From: Hybos culiciformis
Lineage: Eukaryota > Arthropoda > Insecta > Diptera > Hybotidae
Assembly: GCA_964007475.1 (NCBI GenBank)
Contig: OZ023275.1
Location: 21,844,744-21,908,743 of the forward strand
Reading direction: 5' to 3'
DNA length: 64,000 bases
The notes under the pieces are model-generated. The model made no database searches, was not told the DNA's origin, and saw nothing but the letters and a program-made list of their open reading frames with translations. Shown piece by piece: positions 12,361-23,470 of the stretch (position 1 is the first letter of the stretch; every line of letters begins with the position of its first letter). The translations under genes and the position numbers were made by a program.

Positions 12361-12980
12361 CATGGGGGTCCGAGATGGTTATAGGGTACTAGAAATTTTT
12401 ATCCGAGGCCCCGGTGAGGGGGCTACCTTAGAAGCCGGTTTTGAAATTTAAGTATATTCCGGAAAAATGTTCTAACGTTGGATCCGAATCGGTTATTTAG
12501 ATGACTGGATGTTGAAAATACCCCAACCGATGTCCCAGGGCTCAATTGGAGGGGATATACAACAAATTTCGAAATTTCGAAATTTTGAAGTTAAGTAGCA
12601 TTGGGAACCGAGATTGTTATAGGGTACTAGAAGCCCCGACGGAGGGCTACCTTAGAAGCCGGTTTTGAAATTTAAGTATATTCCGGAAAAATGTTCTAGC
12701 GTTGGATCCGAATCGGTTATTTAGAAGACTGGATGTTGAAAATTCCCCAACCGATGTCCCAGGGCTCAATTGGGGGACTATATAACAAATTTAAAAATTT
12801 TTAAATTTTGAAAATAAGGAGCCTAGAGACCCGATTGGTTATATTTTTGATCCGAAACACCGACGGGAGGCTACCTTAGAAGGCGGTTTTGCATATATTC
12901 CGATATGATATATATATATATATTCCGATAAAATATTATAGCGGGGAAGTGGCTATTTAACAAATTTTGAAATTCTGTTT
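12361..12980. repeat. Satellite-like tandem repeat, 223-238 bp unit, 2.7 copies
   Basis: Copy 1 starts at 12361, copy 2 at 12599 and a diverged, shortened copy 3 at about 12821. Shared blocks include GGTTATAGGGTACTAGAA, GGCTACCTTAGAAGCCGG, TTGGATCCGAATCGGTTATT and CCAACCGATGTCCCAGGGC. Copies 1 and 2 are close to identical over their middle. Copy 3 has an (AT)n insertion and loses the CCCAGGGC block. The array is far more GC-rich than its surroundings, so it probably came from elsewhere. It starts only about 75 bp after the element at 11844-12285, and the two may once have been one larger unit. Confidence 0.9.
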
Positions 12981-15900
12981 TTTTTTTAGTGCACAAAATC
13001 TGGATTAAAGTGTTTTGATATTAATATAAGTTCGGGAATACCGTGGGAAGCCGGGTATTTCGACTAGTTATTACATATTTAAGAAAATATTATGTTTGAA
13101 ATAAAATTGATGTCCGGATTGACTTGGGTGTTTTGTTCGTAAAAAATCCAATAATCTTGAGAAACAATTATGAACTCATATAAATGATCAAAAAATTTAA
13201 TTACTTCGAATAAAAAAATAATAATAATAGTGTTGCAAAATACCTCCGTATTTTGTAAGCCATTTGTCTCCAACCGGTTTTGTAAACAAAAATCTTGTTA
13301 AATATTATACTATGTTTTTCATCTAATATGTATACCACCCTTGCATTACAATATAATCATAAATTTTTATGTTCAGTTTCATAACATAAATATACTTTTT
13401 TTTATCCAAACCAAATGTATGTTTTTCAGGGAATTGTTTTTTAGCCATTCCACAGGTTATTTGCATTTTGCTATGTACAAAATTCTGCGGAGAACAAAAA
13501 AAGGACAAAAAACATATAAAACAATTTTTTTTTTTGAAAATCAGATCATAAAGTTTATAATAGTTTTTATGATTCTCTTAGAAAAATTCAATTGCGCTTG
13601 TTTCAAAATTTTTATAAAAAAATAAAATAAAACAATATTTCTCCAATATGAATAATCTTCTCCAATTTATAAGATATTTTTGATACCGCATTAGATAGTT
13701 TTATTGAGAACTTTGAGAGAATATTAATTTTTTTTTAGTTATTTTACTAGAAATATTTGGTAAGAAAAAATTTTTTTGTTTGTTTTTTTGGTTATAGGTT
13801 TTAAAATTGTTTTAATAAAGGTTGTAAAATGATAATAAACATATTCACCGATATATTTAATATCAACAAGAAGTATAGAAATTTGTTAAACTTAACGATT
13901 TGAATAATAATATTTGAAACAGCAAGTTTCGGATAATGAAATAATGGACAGGTTTGGTAAAATCATAATTCTGATAGCAAGCTAGAATAGCGAGCTTTAA
14001 TAAAATGAGAAATTGTTAAAACTACATTTTTGAATTTTGTACACAGCACAATGAGTTGCGAGACCAAAACACATAAATAAAAATAGTTTAAATTCCTTTC
14101 CATAACTTTTAAAATTCCTACATAATTGAATTGAATTATTTTTGCTGACTTTTTGTTTACAAGATATATCTTTAAAGTTAAGATAATTTTAAATATTCAC
14201 ATTCTTATTAATGAAAGATTCAATCATCATAAAAAAAAACTAATAATCATAAATTTTTCCAATTAGTTTTTCTTTGCACAAAGTCTTGTAACTATTTATT
14301 ATGTAGAATGTGGTGTAGTTTCTTTCAACAAATCCTCTTAGGAACAAAATTTTCAGAAATTTTTAAAATTAAATTGAATATATTTAATCTATTTTTGTTT
14401 TTTTTTTTTAATTCTTATCCTATAATTCTAGGGAAAATTTGTTTTTCTCAATTAAAGTTTAGATTTTATTTATTGTTATAACAACATCAAAGAGACAAAC
14501 ATCAAAAAACAAAAAAGGTTGTTAAAACAGAAAAAAGCTTTCTTTTTTCCTCTCTGATTTCGCTCATTTGTTTTTCCAATTTTTTTTTTCTTTATAGGAA
14601 ATTTTATGCTTTCTTTTATGTGTGTAAGTATTGGAGAAAGAATCCTTTGATAAAAAAAAATATATATATTTTTTATCAAACGGCACTACAGAGCTAGGAT
14701 AAAAAAAAAAGAAAATGGAAAATATTATAACAAAATCAGTTAACGGCGGAATTTTGATAAAAATCGAACGAATAATTCGGTACGTGGAAAACATTTTATT
14801 TTTTTTGCTTTCTTAAATAAGTAAAAAGAAAAACTCTTCTTTCCTTATTTTGTTTATGAAAAAAAAAAAACAAAAAATTGGCGCGCTTTAAAAAAAAAGA
14901 AGGATTTATATGTAAACCAAATTATATTTACATAGATATCTATATATATATGTATATATACAACAAAATGATTAGATACAAACATATAGATATCTATATA
15001 TAATTATATTGATTGTAATGTATTATGCTTTGGCATGTGAAAAGTTTTTTTTTTTATAATATAAGTTTATTTGTTTTTATGAAAGAAAAGTAAAAAAAAG
15101 GAAAACAAATAAAAACCATAAAGAAAATAAAATTATTTTGTTCAACTCTTACGTAAAAATAATCAAGAAAAAATAAGATATTGAATTATTAGAAAAATTT
15201 AAAAAAAACAAAAGTAAAAATTATTTTAAAAGCAAACGTAAGGTAAAAAAAAAAAAAATTATACATATAAAAATAAAAAACTAGAAAATTTATTTTAGGA
15301 GATAAATAAAATAAAAAAAATGTTGATATGTTTTTCATTTTTATGTTGTCAGATGTGCCAAAAATTTGTCAATAATTTTTCAAAAGTTTTCTTTATCTTT
15401 TTCTTTTTTGTTTGTCTTTTTGATTAAATTTCGTTTTGGTGAAATAAAAATTCGTACATACAAGAATATCGCAACATTTTCGTTCTTTTACATTAAAATT
15501 TTATTATTTTCTTCGTGATTGACAAAATATTTGCCGTTAGTGGCGATTTTTTTATTATTTAATGACAACGATATAAAAATAAATTATAAAATTAAAAATA
15601 AACACATTCAGGATGATTTATACAAAGATATAGGTGTCATAATTAAAATTTTAATATTATTTCCCTTATTTTAAACAAAATAAGAAACAAAAAAAAAAGA
15701 TATCAATTTCTGTTTTTCAAATGAAAAACGAAAAATAAAAAAAAAAAATAATAATAATAAAATCCTTGATAAATTTCATCTAAATATGGAAATTTTGTTA
15801 AGAGAAGGGCGACTGGTGGAATATAATGTATACAATAAAAATTATATATAGAAGAAGACGAGAAGAAAATAGAAATATTATATTCCAGACGTGTACTATT

Positions 15901-18900
15901 TTGGTGCGTACCTACGTCTATGATTTGTGTCTTGAAATTTTTATTTTTGATTATACAATTCGTACATGGAATATATTTATTAATAGGATTTTCTTTTTAT
16001 GAAAATTGATTTATTTTAGTCATTTCAATGTGGAAAGCAATAATTAATTTATATATATGGTAGACAAATAAGACAAAAAGACTAATTAGTATTGTATTAA
16101 ATAACTACCTACACATTTCTTATATTGTATACCTACCCTACCACTTAAAAACATTAAACAAGAATTCAAATAATTGAAGGAAAAAAAAATAAATAAAAAA
16201 TAAGGTGGAAAATTAAAGTCCAGACAGAAAAAAAATGTTTTCTTTTTCCGTTTATCCTTTATGAGAAAACTTTTGATTATTTATTTAAAGTTTTTTAGAT
16301 ATAATGTATCATATCATATGCATAAATCTAAAAATTCTCTATACATAGAATGTTCAATTTGGGAAAACTTTTATAAAAAATATTTGCAACCATCATAGTA
16401 ATTTAAGAAATATTTAGGTGTACTCAAGCGAAATCAATTAAGTACACTTGAAATGAAGTGACATTTTTAGAATTGTTTTTCGAAGGGTATGTATAATTCT
16501 ATGCAATTCTTTATAATATTAATATAATTGTCTCTTTGATGTATTTGATTGCATATTTGCGTTCAAAACTGTTTCTTTTGGAGTACAAAAATTTCCTCTA
16601 ATTAGATATTAAAGTAAAGTGTATTATTCACTTTAAGATGAAACTTAACCTTAGAACTATATATTTTAATAGAAAATAAATCTAAAATTCTAGAGCTTTG
16701 AAATAATAAAAAATTTGAAATAACTATATTAGAGCTCTGTTGGTAAAGAGATAATTCTTCTATGGATATTCTCAACGAATATCATATGTATGGATATATA
16801 ATGTCAACAATCGAAAATGAAATTGAATTATGTTGTTTTCGTCAATCTATGAAGAACATTATTAAAGATTTATTTCGTAATTTGTAATAAAATTTTGGAA
16901 GAAGATCCCAGTTTTTCAAAAACATTTTCAAGAAATGTTTTTTTTGGTATTGTCACTATTTTGATATGTACACGTAATGCTTGCAAGAAACTTTTTACAC
17001 CACCATAAAATTTATATAACTTGTAAACATTTATTCAGGGAATAACGAAAATACAATTTTGTCAAGAATTTTATGTGATTTTCTTAGAAATAAAAAATTG
17101 GCAAAAAAATAAAAAATTTCTAATCTTTATGGAATTAAGCTAATTTATACATATATACATATATTGATATGTATTTTGAAAATTTCTTAACTTGATGTCA
17201 CGAACTTTTTGGCATACTGATCTACATAATAAATTTTATTAAATAATTTTATAATTTGAATTGGGTATTTTAAATTTTGGCAAACTTTATAATAATTAAA
17301 GTTTGATATTCATACATAAATTTTACTACAAATACTAAATGATGAGCTTTAAATTCATGAACAAATAAAAATTTCCTAATCACAATTTTTAAAAAGTTTT
17401 CTGTCACAAAATATTTTTCGGAATCACGTTTTCGTGTCACGAGTCTTGTAACAAGTCTTGGTTAAATTGCATGAAGATCAAATTGCATGACAATTTAAAT
17501 GTTCGAAGTAATGAATGAACATCCAAACTATTGAACGCTCAAATTGTGAACATCAATATAGAAATACGATGAGCGTAGAAAATTGTTTCCGCCAAAATGG
17601 GTTTTAAAGCAGAATTAATAGACCACTATACAATTTTTTGAAATCCACTTGCCACCACCCACTTGCCACCTCCATATTACATTGTTATCATTGATACGGT
17701 TAATTTATAAATTTTTTACTATAGTTTCAATCTGAATGAAAACTTTAAAGATTTTAAAAATATTTAAAGATATTGAAATAATCAAAGATAAATATATTAA
17801 AGTTGTCTTCTAAGTATTTAAAGTTTTCTAAAACATAAAAATAAAATTAAACACTACCATTGATAATACAGAAGGAACTGGCACATAAAAAATAAGCCCA
17901 TATGTGTTTTGAAGAAATTGAAGATTTCATTATTATTATATCTTTGAATACAGACAATCATCTTCATTTTTTTTATCGCAAAATATCTATATCTGAGAAA
18001 ATTTTATAGTATATATTTATATATATAATCATTTACATCAAGCAGCTGTTAATATTCAACATTTGTATGTTATTCACAGTTTATGTTATAAATTCGATTT
18101 ATTTTTATTTTTGATAAACTTTTTGTTTTTTAAATTTGATATAAATATGGTCACAATCTTACAACACTTAATACTTAATTTTGTGCTTTTTGATCAAAAT
18201 ATATTTAATTTTCCTAAGTTACTGTTCTTATTAAAAGAGTTTTATCTATATGTATATAATACTTGTTAAATTTGGTAATAATTCCAAACACAAATTTACA
18301 GAAATTTTATTACTACTTGATAAAAATTTTAATGTAGATAATTTTAAACCTTTGATGGGAAAAAAAATCGAATTGATTAAAATCAAAGACCTAAAATTAA
18401 CTTCATATTGCCATTCAAATGATAAATTTATTATTCGACAAATCATTAAAAACTTGAAAAGGTAAATCTTTAGAAAATAATTTTATTAAGAAATTTAAAA
18501 AAAAAAGGAAAAATTATTTGATAAAGAATATAGAAGAAATAAATTATAAAATTAAAGGAAATCGTAAAATTTTTACGAGTAGAAAATATCAAAATATATG
18601 CGTGTTCGTAAATTTTATGTCCTAAGCTGTATTAACAATATTAAAAAAAAAATTCTTTTTTCATTCTGTCTTTCTTTTTTGTTTACATGCTATTTGATCC
18701 TAAATAAAGTATAAAACTGAAAATGTTGCTTCTTAAAACATTTAAAATTTTATGGACAAAAATATTTCATTCTTATGAATGCTTTTGTAAAGACCAAAAC
18801 TAAAAAAATATACGTACGTCAAAATAGATTTAAAATCAACTCATACCAATTGCTCTAAGAATATGCTTGGACGGCATAGAACTCGCTTTACCTATATTAA

Positions 18901-20190
18901 TAGAAAGAATTATATATATATAATCAAATTAATTCAATCAAATTACAAATTTAAATTTCGTCTATTAAAATTATTAATAAAATTAATGAAAATAATTAAA
19001 AGAAAAGTAATAAAATAATATAGCAATAAAAATATATAAAGTATGGAAAATATTTTATGGATGTTTTTGAAATAAAACCCTTTTTGAATAAAATTTTTTC
19101 GCAATTTTAATTCTTTCTTAATTAAAATCCATTCAATTTTATTTATTTAATCAAAATGTGTATATACAAATCTAAAGATAATTAATTAAGAGCTACACAT
19201 GTATTTTATGAAATAACTTTGATTAATAGCAATAAAAGTAAATTACAGTTTTTGAAATGAATATTAAAATCAAAAGTATATAAATTAAGTTTTATTTGTT
19301 AATCTTGTAATAAGTGTATTAGTATATGTACAATAGTAATGGAAAAAAACTCATTTACATTATCAAATAAAATTAATTATTATTTTTCAGAAGCATTGAA
19401 TCTACTTCGAATTTGATGTTATTAATTAATTAAAAAAACCACTTGCTTATATTGGCTTGACCTCTAAGAGGTATAATCTTCATGATGATTGCCCACAACA
19501 CACACAACCCTATGACAATTTAAAAGTGTAAAAATTTTCTCCGTTGCAGCTGAATTTAGTTAATATCTTTAAGAACTTAATAACTTCTTAAAAATTCCTA
19601 AATAATAAATAATATTGTGACGCTTGAGGTCGCAATAATAAGTAGTTCCGCTACCTGATATTTACTAATTAAAGTCTAATTAAAGTTACTAATTAAAGTT
19701 GCAAGTGGATTAAACTGTCGGAATGGGCGAATTAAAAAAAAACTAAACAATTGTTACATAATCAAACTATATTTAACGCATAATAACGAAGAAATTATGT
19801 ATTATAGATATTTACTTTATTATACATACCCAATGAACTTACATTATACCTTGTTTGTACCTACATATATTTAATTAATAATATTTTTAGAACATCGCCA
19901 TCAATTTTTATTGAAAAATCTTTATTCCTCATTTTCATTATATCGGATCTGCACTTATATTTTTTTACATATATTTTTTTTTATTTTTCATTTTTATTTA
20001 TTTACCCTAAAAATAAAAATTGATTTACTCACCCTGAAACAAAAATAAAAAAAATATTTATATTAATTTTAAAAGCCAATATTATTTAAGTTGGTTTTTT
20101 TATATATACATACCTAATTCTTTTAAAATGTTTTTTTTTAAATTAAACCAAAAGTAAATATGAATAGAAGTAAATGAGGAAAACTTTTTT
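12981..20190. other. Long AT-rich non-coding stretch
   Basis: About 7 kb with no supported gene. It holds many A and T homopolymer runs, (TA)n patches near 14940-15000, and a 35-bp imperfect palindrome at 14646-14680. A 72-codon frame at 18250-18465 has an acceptor-like TTTACAG before it and AAAAG|GTAAAT after it, but its amino-acid content is what AT bias would give. I do not call it. Confidence 0.5.
14646..14680. repeat. Imperfect 35-bp AT palindrome
   Basis: TTTGATAAAAAA and TTTTTTATCAAA form inverted arms around a short AT core. It may be chance or a small hairpin relic. Confidence 0.6.
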
Positions 20191-20202
20191 TTATTATTAT
20201 TA

Positions 20203-20260
<58 letters not shown>
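20191..20260. repeat. (TTA)n microsatellite
   Basis: About 70 bp of TTA repeats with one TTG interruption. Confidence 0.95.
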
Positions 20261-21664
20261 GTGTAAAAGAAAATCCATTATGTTCATAATATTATTTAAA
20301 CAGTATACAAATATGAATGAATAATGAAAACTATTAAATTCAATTTAACATGGGATCAAAATAATGAATGACAACATAAAAATAATAATATAAATAAATA
20401 ATAAAAAAAAAATTAAAGATAAATAAAGCAAAAGAATGCAAATACGTCATACAGAAAACGTAAATAAACAAAAAATAACATGAGAAAAAACATGAAAGTT
20501 ATTGGATTATACATACATATATTGTGATACTGACATAACACATGTTTATTTTAATTTTCTGTAAGAAGGAGAATTAATTTTTCCTGATAAAAGAAAATAT
20601 TTTTCTGCTTTAAAAAAAGAACTCGTTTAAAGAAAATAATATAATAAGTTAAATATAATAAAAGCTAAAAGCAAATAAATTTCTTTACTTTTGTTATCAA
20701 AAAATTAAGTAAAATTTTATAAAAATTATGGATTATAAGTTTAAATAAATTATAAAATTGCGTGCAAAATCTATTTTTAAATGTATTTATTTATTTAAAT
20801 ATATATTTCTTATTTTATAACGAAAAATAAAAATTCATGCATCGTATATATAATGTTGAACGTTTAAGTGTATAAGTTACTGTTAAACTATAAATAGTAT
20901 TATGATAGTATAGTTATAGTCTATAGTGTTTATAGTATTATATTTCTTTTTTTTTTCTCTATTTTTGATTATTATTAGACGATATAATATGTATAGACAT
21001 GTACAGTACATTGTACACAACTACATTTTAACTATACATATATTTGCTATACAATTGGTTGGCTGATTAAGTTTTTAAATAAGATATATACAAAAAATAG
21101 ATATAAAGCGCTATAAAAAGATAAAAAAATAAAATTAAGTAATGTGTATTTATGTAAAAAGAACACTAAAGATAATAAAAATTTATGTATGAACTGTAAA
21201 ATCTGCACTGAAAAAGAAAATAGTTGGAAAATTAGTTAAAAGTACCAGCTATAAAGCTATAATTAATACTGCAATATTTTCTGATAGTATCTGTTTCTTC
21301 AGTATGCGAGCGAAGAGCTGTTACAAAATAAACGGCACTTAAAAATAAATATTTTTTATATCATTCGAGGATAAGATATCCAATATATTAACTTAGTTTA
21401 TAGCTACATTTATGATTCGATTTAAAAATTAATTTCATTTGATTTAAATTTATTATTATTCGTTAAACATTCTATTTACATTTCCTTAGTAAGTAGATAC
21501 AATGTGGCGTCATTTAACGTGACCTGGTTGATTTATGTGTGTTGATCTATCTAACAATAATAATAATAATGAATGATAACAAAAAACTTTCCATTTTCTT
21601 AATTATAGTTTTCTACTGTTTCTACTGTTTATTGAAAAAACTTTATTTTTTATCTTATTTACTT
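20261..21664. other. AT-rich non-coding stretch
   Basis: No gene supported. The last four bases (21661-21664, ACTT) are the left copy of the LTR element's target-site duplication. Confidence 0.55.
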
Positions 21665-22066
21665 TGTAGCGGTCGAATTAAGCTACAACACCGTATACAT
21701 AAAATTTTAATATATATATTTTATATATTTACAAATACACTTTATGTGTACTTATATAAAATATATATTCATGCCCCTTTTTGAATAAAAGAAAAAAAGG
21801 CATTTTTAAGATCACGGTAAAATCATACCATATACCTGAATTGAAAATAATTTTAAGTGAAGCTTGAATTTCATATTTCTAATAATAAAATTTTAGTTGA
21901 AGTTTGGATTTCGCTAAGAAAAGAAATAAAAATAATTTTGTATTTTATAAAGAAAAAATATTAAATAAATTAATATTCAATTTAAATACATAAAGTTTTT
22001 ATTGCATTTATTTCAATAAAAAATAATAACTACTTTAAAAAAGCTCATACAACCAAAGTAGCTATA
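21665..22066 (+). repeat. 5' LTR
   Basis: 402 bp, beginning TGTAGC and ending GCTATA, which is an imperfect inverted pair. A second GCTACA at 21682-21687 gives the start an internal inverted repeat. A TATA-like TATATAAA lies at 21753-21760. AATAAA poly(A)-signal motifs lie at 21784-21789 and 22015-22020, the latter about 50 bp before the LTR end. Aligned by eye to the 3' LTR, the only difference is A at 22032 where the other copy has T. Confidence 0.95.
21753..21760 (+). promoter_or_regulatory. Possible TATA box in the 5' LTR
   Basis: TATATAAA lies about 90 bp into the LTR. Its position fits a U3 promoter, but the whole LTR is AT-rich, so a chance match is quite possible. Confidence 0.35.
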
Positions 22067-22067
22067 T

Positions 22068-22078
22068 TGGTGACCCCG
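22068..22078 (+). other. Primer-binding site, probably tRNA-Trp
   Basis: TGGTGACCCCG starts one base after the 5' LTR. Its reverse complement ends in CGGGGTCACCA, which, as I recall, is the 3' end of animal tRNA-Trp including CCA. The match is 11 bases and then diverges. Many insect gypsy-type elements instead use tRNA-Ser, -Lys or -Arg. Confidence 0.7.
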
Positions 22079-22540
22079 TTTTTGAATACAACATCTCATC
22101 ACATTGATTCACTAAGCACATGATTCACTAAATGATCAAAGTTTATCAATGCATAGATTCAAACACATCAAAATTTAATAATACCACACCAAAATCCAAA
22201 TTTGATCCTCACAACAAACAATAAATAAAAAAATTCTAAAAATTGGCCTCAAACATTACAAGTCATACACGCTTACAATATACATTCACGCTTACAATCA
22301 TTAGCCACGGCAAAGTATTTAGAAGCCAAGCAACTGTTCATCATCATAAATATCATCTAAAATAGAAATTATCATTCATAGCATCATTCAATTTTAAAAT
22401 ATCAAATTTCAATTAACATAATAACTTACTAAACTAATTCTCAAACAATTTTTAATTTTATATTGTTTTTAATCTATTTTTTTTTTAAAAAAAATTAAAA
22501 TTTTAATTTCATATTTTTTAGCCACTTAAAATTTTTTTCA
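22079..22540 (+). other. Untranslated leader of the LTR element
   Basis: 462 bases between the primer site and the gag start. It contains a short direct repeat of GATTCACTAA (near 22105 and 22123) and is otherwise AT-rich. Packaging or dimerisation signals would be expected here, but none can be identified by eye. Confidence 0.6.
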
Positions 22541-23470
22541 ATGGTTGATCAAAATAAATCAAGTGAGAATACTTCAAGCACATCGAATACTACCGAGACA
22601 CACAATGCTACTTCAGCTCCTTCAGGTAATAACTCCGGCGAAAATTCGCAAACCAACAATAATTCTAATATGCAGTTTAACGCAAGCGTAGAGTCACTCC
22701 GAGTTCGACTTCCTCCGTTCTGGAACGCTAATCCAGCAACGTGGTTCATCCAAGCGGAAGCCCAATTTTCGGTCTATCGAATTTCGAGCGACGATACAAA
22801 ATATTGCCTCACCGTCGCAGCCTTGCCCATTGACACTTGTGATTCAGTAATCGATATTTTAAGCAACCCTCCTGGCTCTGATAAATACAAATCGTTAAAA
22901 ACAGCACTAATTAAGCGACACTCAACGTCAGAATTAAAAAGACTGGAAATATTAGTTGACAAAGCCGACATGGGAGACAGGAAACCCTCCGAGGTTTTCA
23001 GATCAATGAAACAATTATCAAATAGTTCATTTAATGACGAAATAATTAAAAGTCTTTGGTTACGACGGTTGCCACAACATATTAAAATTGCATTACTTTC
23101 AGTAGGTGACAAGTCCTTAGACGAATTAACTAATCTTGCTGATCAAATTTATGAAGCTTCCCAAACACCAACCCTCTTTGGTATTAGTAATCATTCAAAT
23201 AATCAAAATGTAATTTCTGTTAACACTTTAGATCAACGATTAGCAAAAATAGAGGCAATTCTTTCAAAAATAGATTTTAACGATCGTCATAAATCAGACT
23301 CCCGTGCTCGAAGTCGAAGTCGCAACGCTAGCCGTCAACGCTCAAATTCAAACAACTCAAATAAAATATGTTGGTATCATAAAAAATTTTCCGACAAAGC
23401 ACAAAAATGTATAGAACCGTGTGCATTTAAATCTCAAAAAAATAATAATTCTAAACAACACCCAAACTAA
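22541..23470 (+). CDS. gag: Gag polyprotein of the Ty3/gypsy-type element
   Basis: 309 residues from ATG at 22541 to TAA at 23468-23470. It would form the particle shell and bind the element RNA. The first ~45 residues are Ser/Asn/Thr-rich and probably disordered. Residues ~50-205 form a capsid-like region that opens with a [20 protein letters not shown] block typical of arthropod Ty3 Gag proteins. Residues ~255-270 are an Arg/Ser stretch ([15 protein letters not shown]) likely to bind nucleic acid. The C-terminus has no classical CCHC knuckle. Instead it has CWYHKKF...KCIEPC, a spaced Cys/His cluster (C-x2-H, then C-x3-C) that I associate with several insect Ty3 lineages and that may be a variant zinc finger. 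The frame is intact. Pol overlaps its last codons in the -1 frame. Confidence 0.93.
   Translation: MVDQNKSSENTSSTSNTTETHNATSAPSGNNSGENSQTNNNSNMQFNASVESLRVRLPPFWNANPATWFIQAEAQFSVYRISSDDTKYCLTVAALPIDTCDSVIDILSNPPGSDKYKSLKTALIKRHSTSELKRLEILVDKADMGDRKPSEVFRSMKQLSNSSFNDEIIKSLWLRRLPQHIKIALLSVGDKSLDELTNLADQIYEASQTPTLFGISNHSNNQNVISVNTLDQRLAKIEAILSKIDFNDRHKSDSRARSRSRNASRQRSNSNNSNKICWYHKKFSDKAQKCIEPCAFKSQKNNNSKQHPN

Noticed and set aside
18250..18465. Possible exon with acceptor-like and donor-like borders
   Set aside because: Such borders are common in AT-rich DNA, and the peptide shows no conserved family pattern.
21539..21784. 81-codon frame across the left LTR boundary
   Set aside because: It crosses the insertion junction and consists of AT-driven residues; there is no evidence of a gene.
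22549..23112. Minus-strand frames opposite gag
   Set aside because: Shadows of the gag reading frame with no domain of their own.
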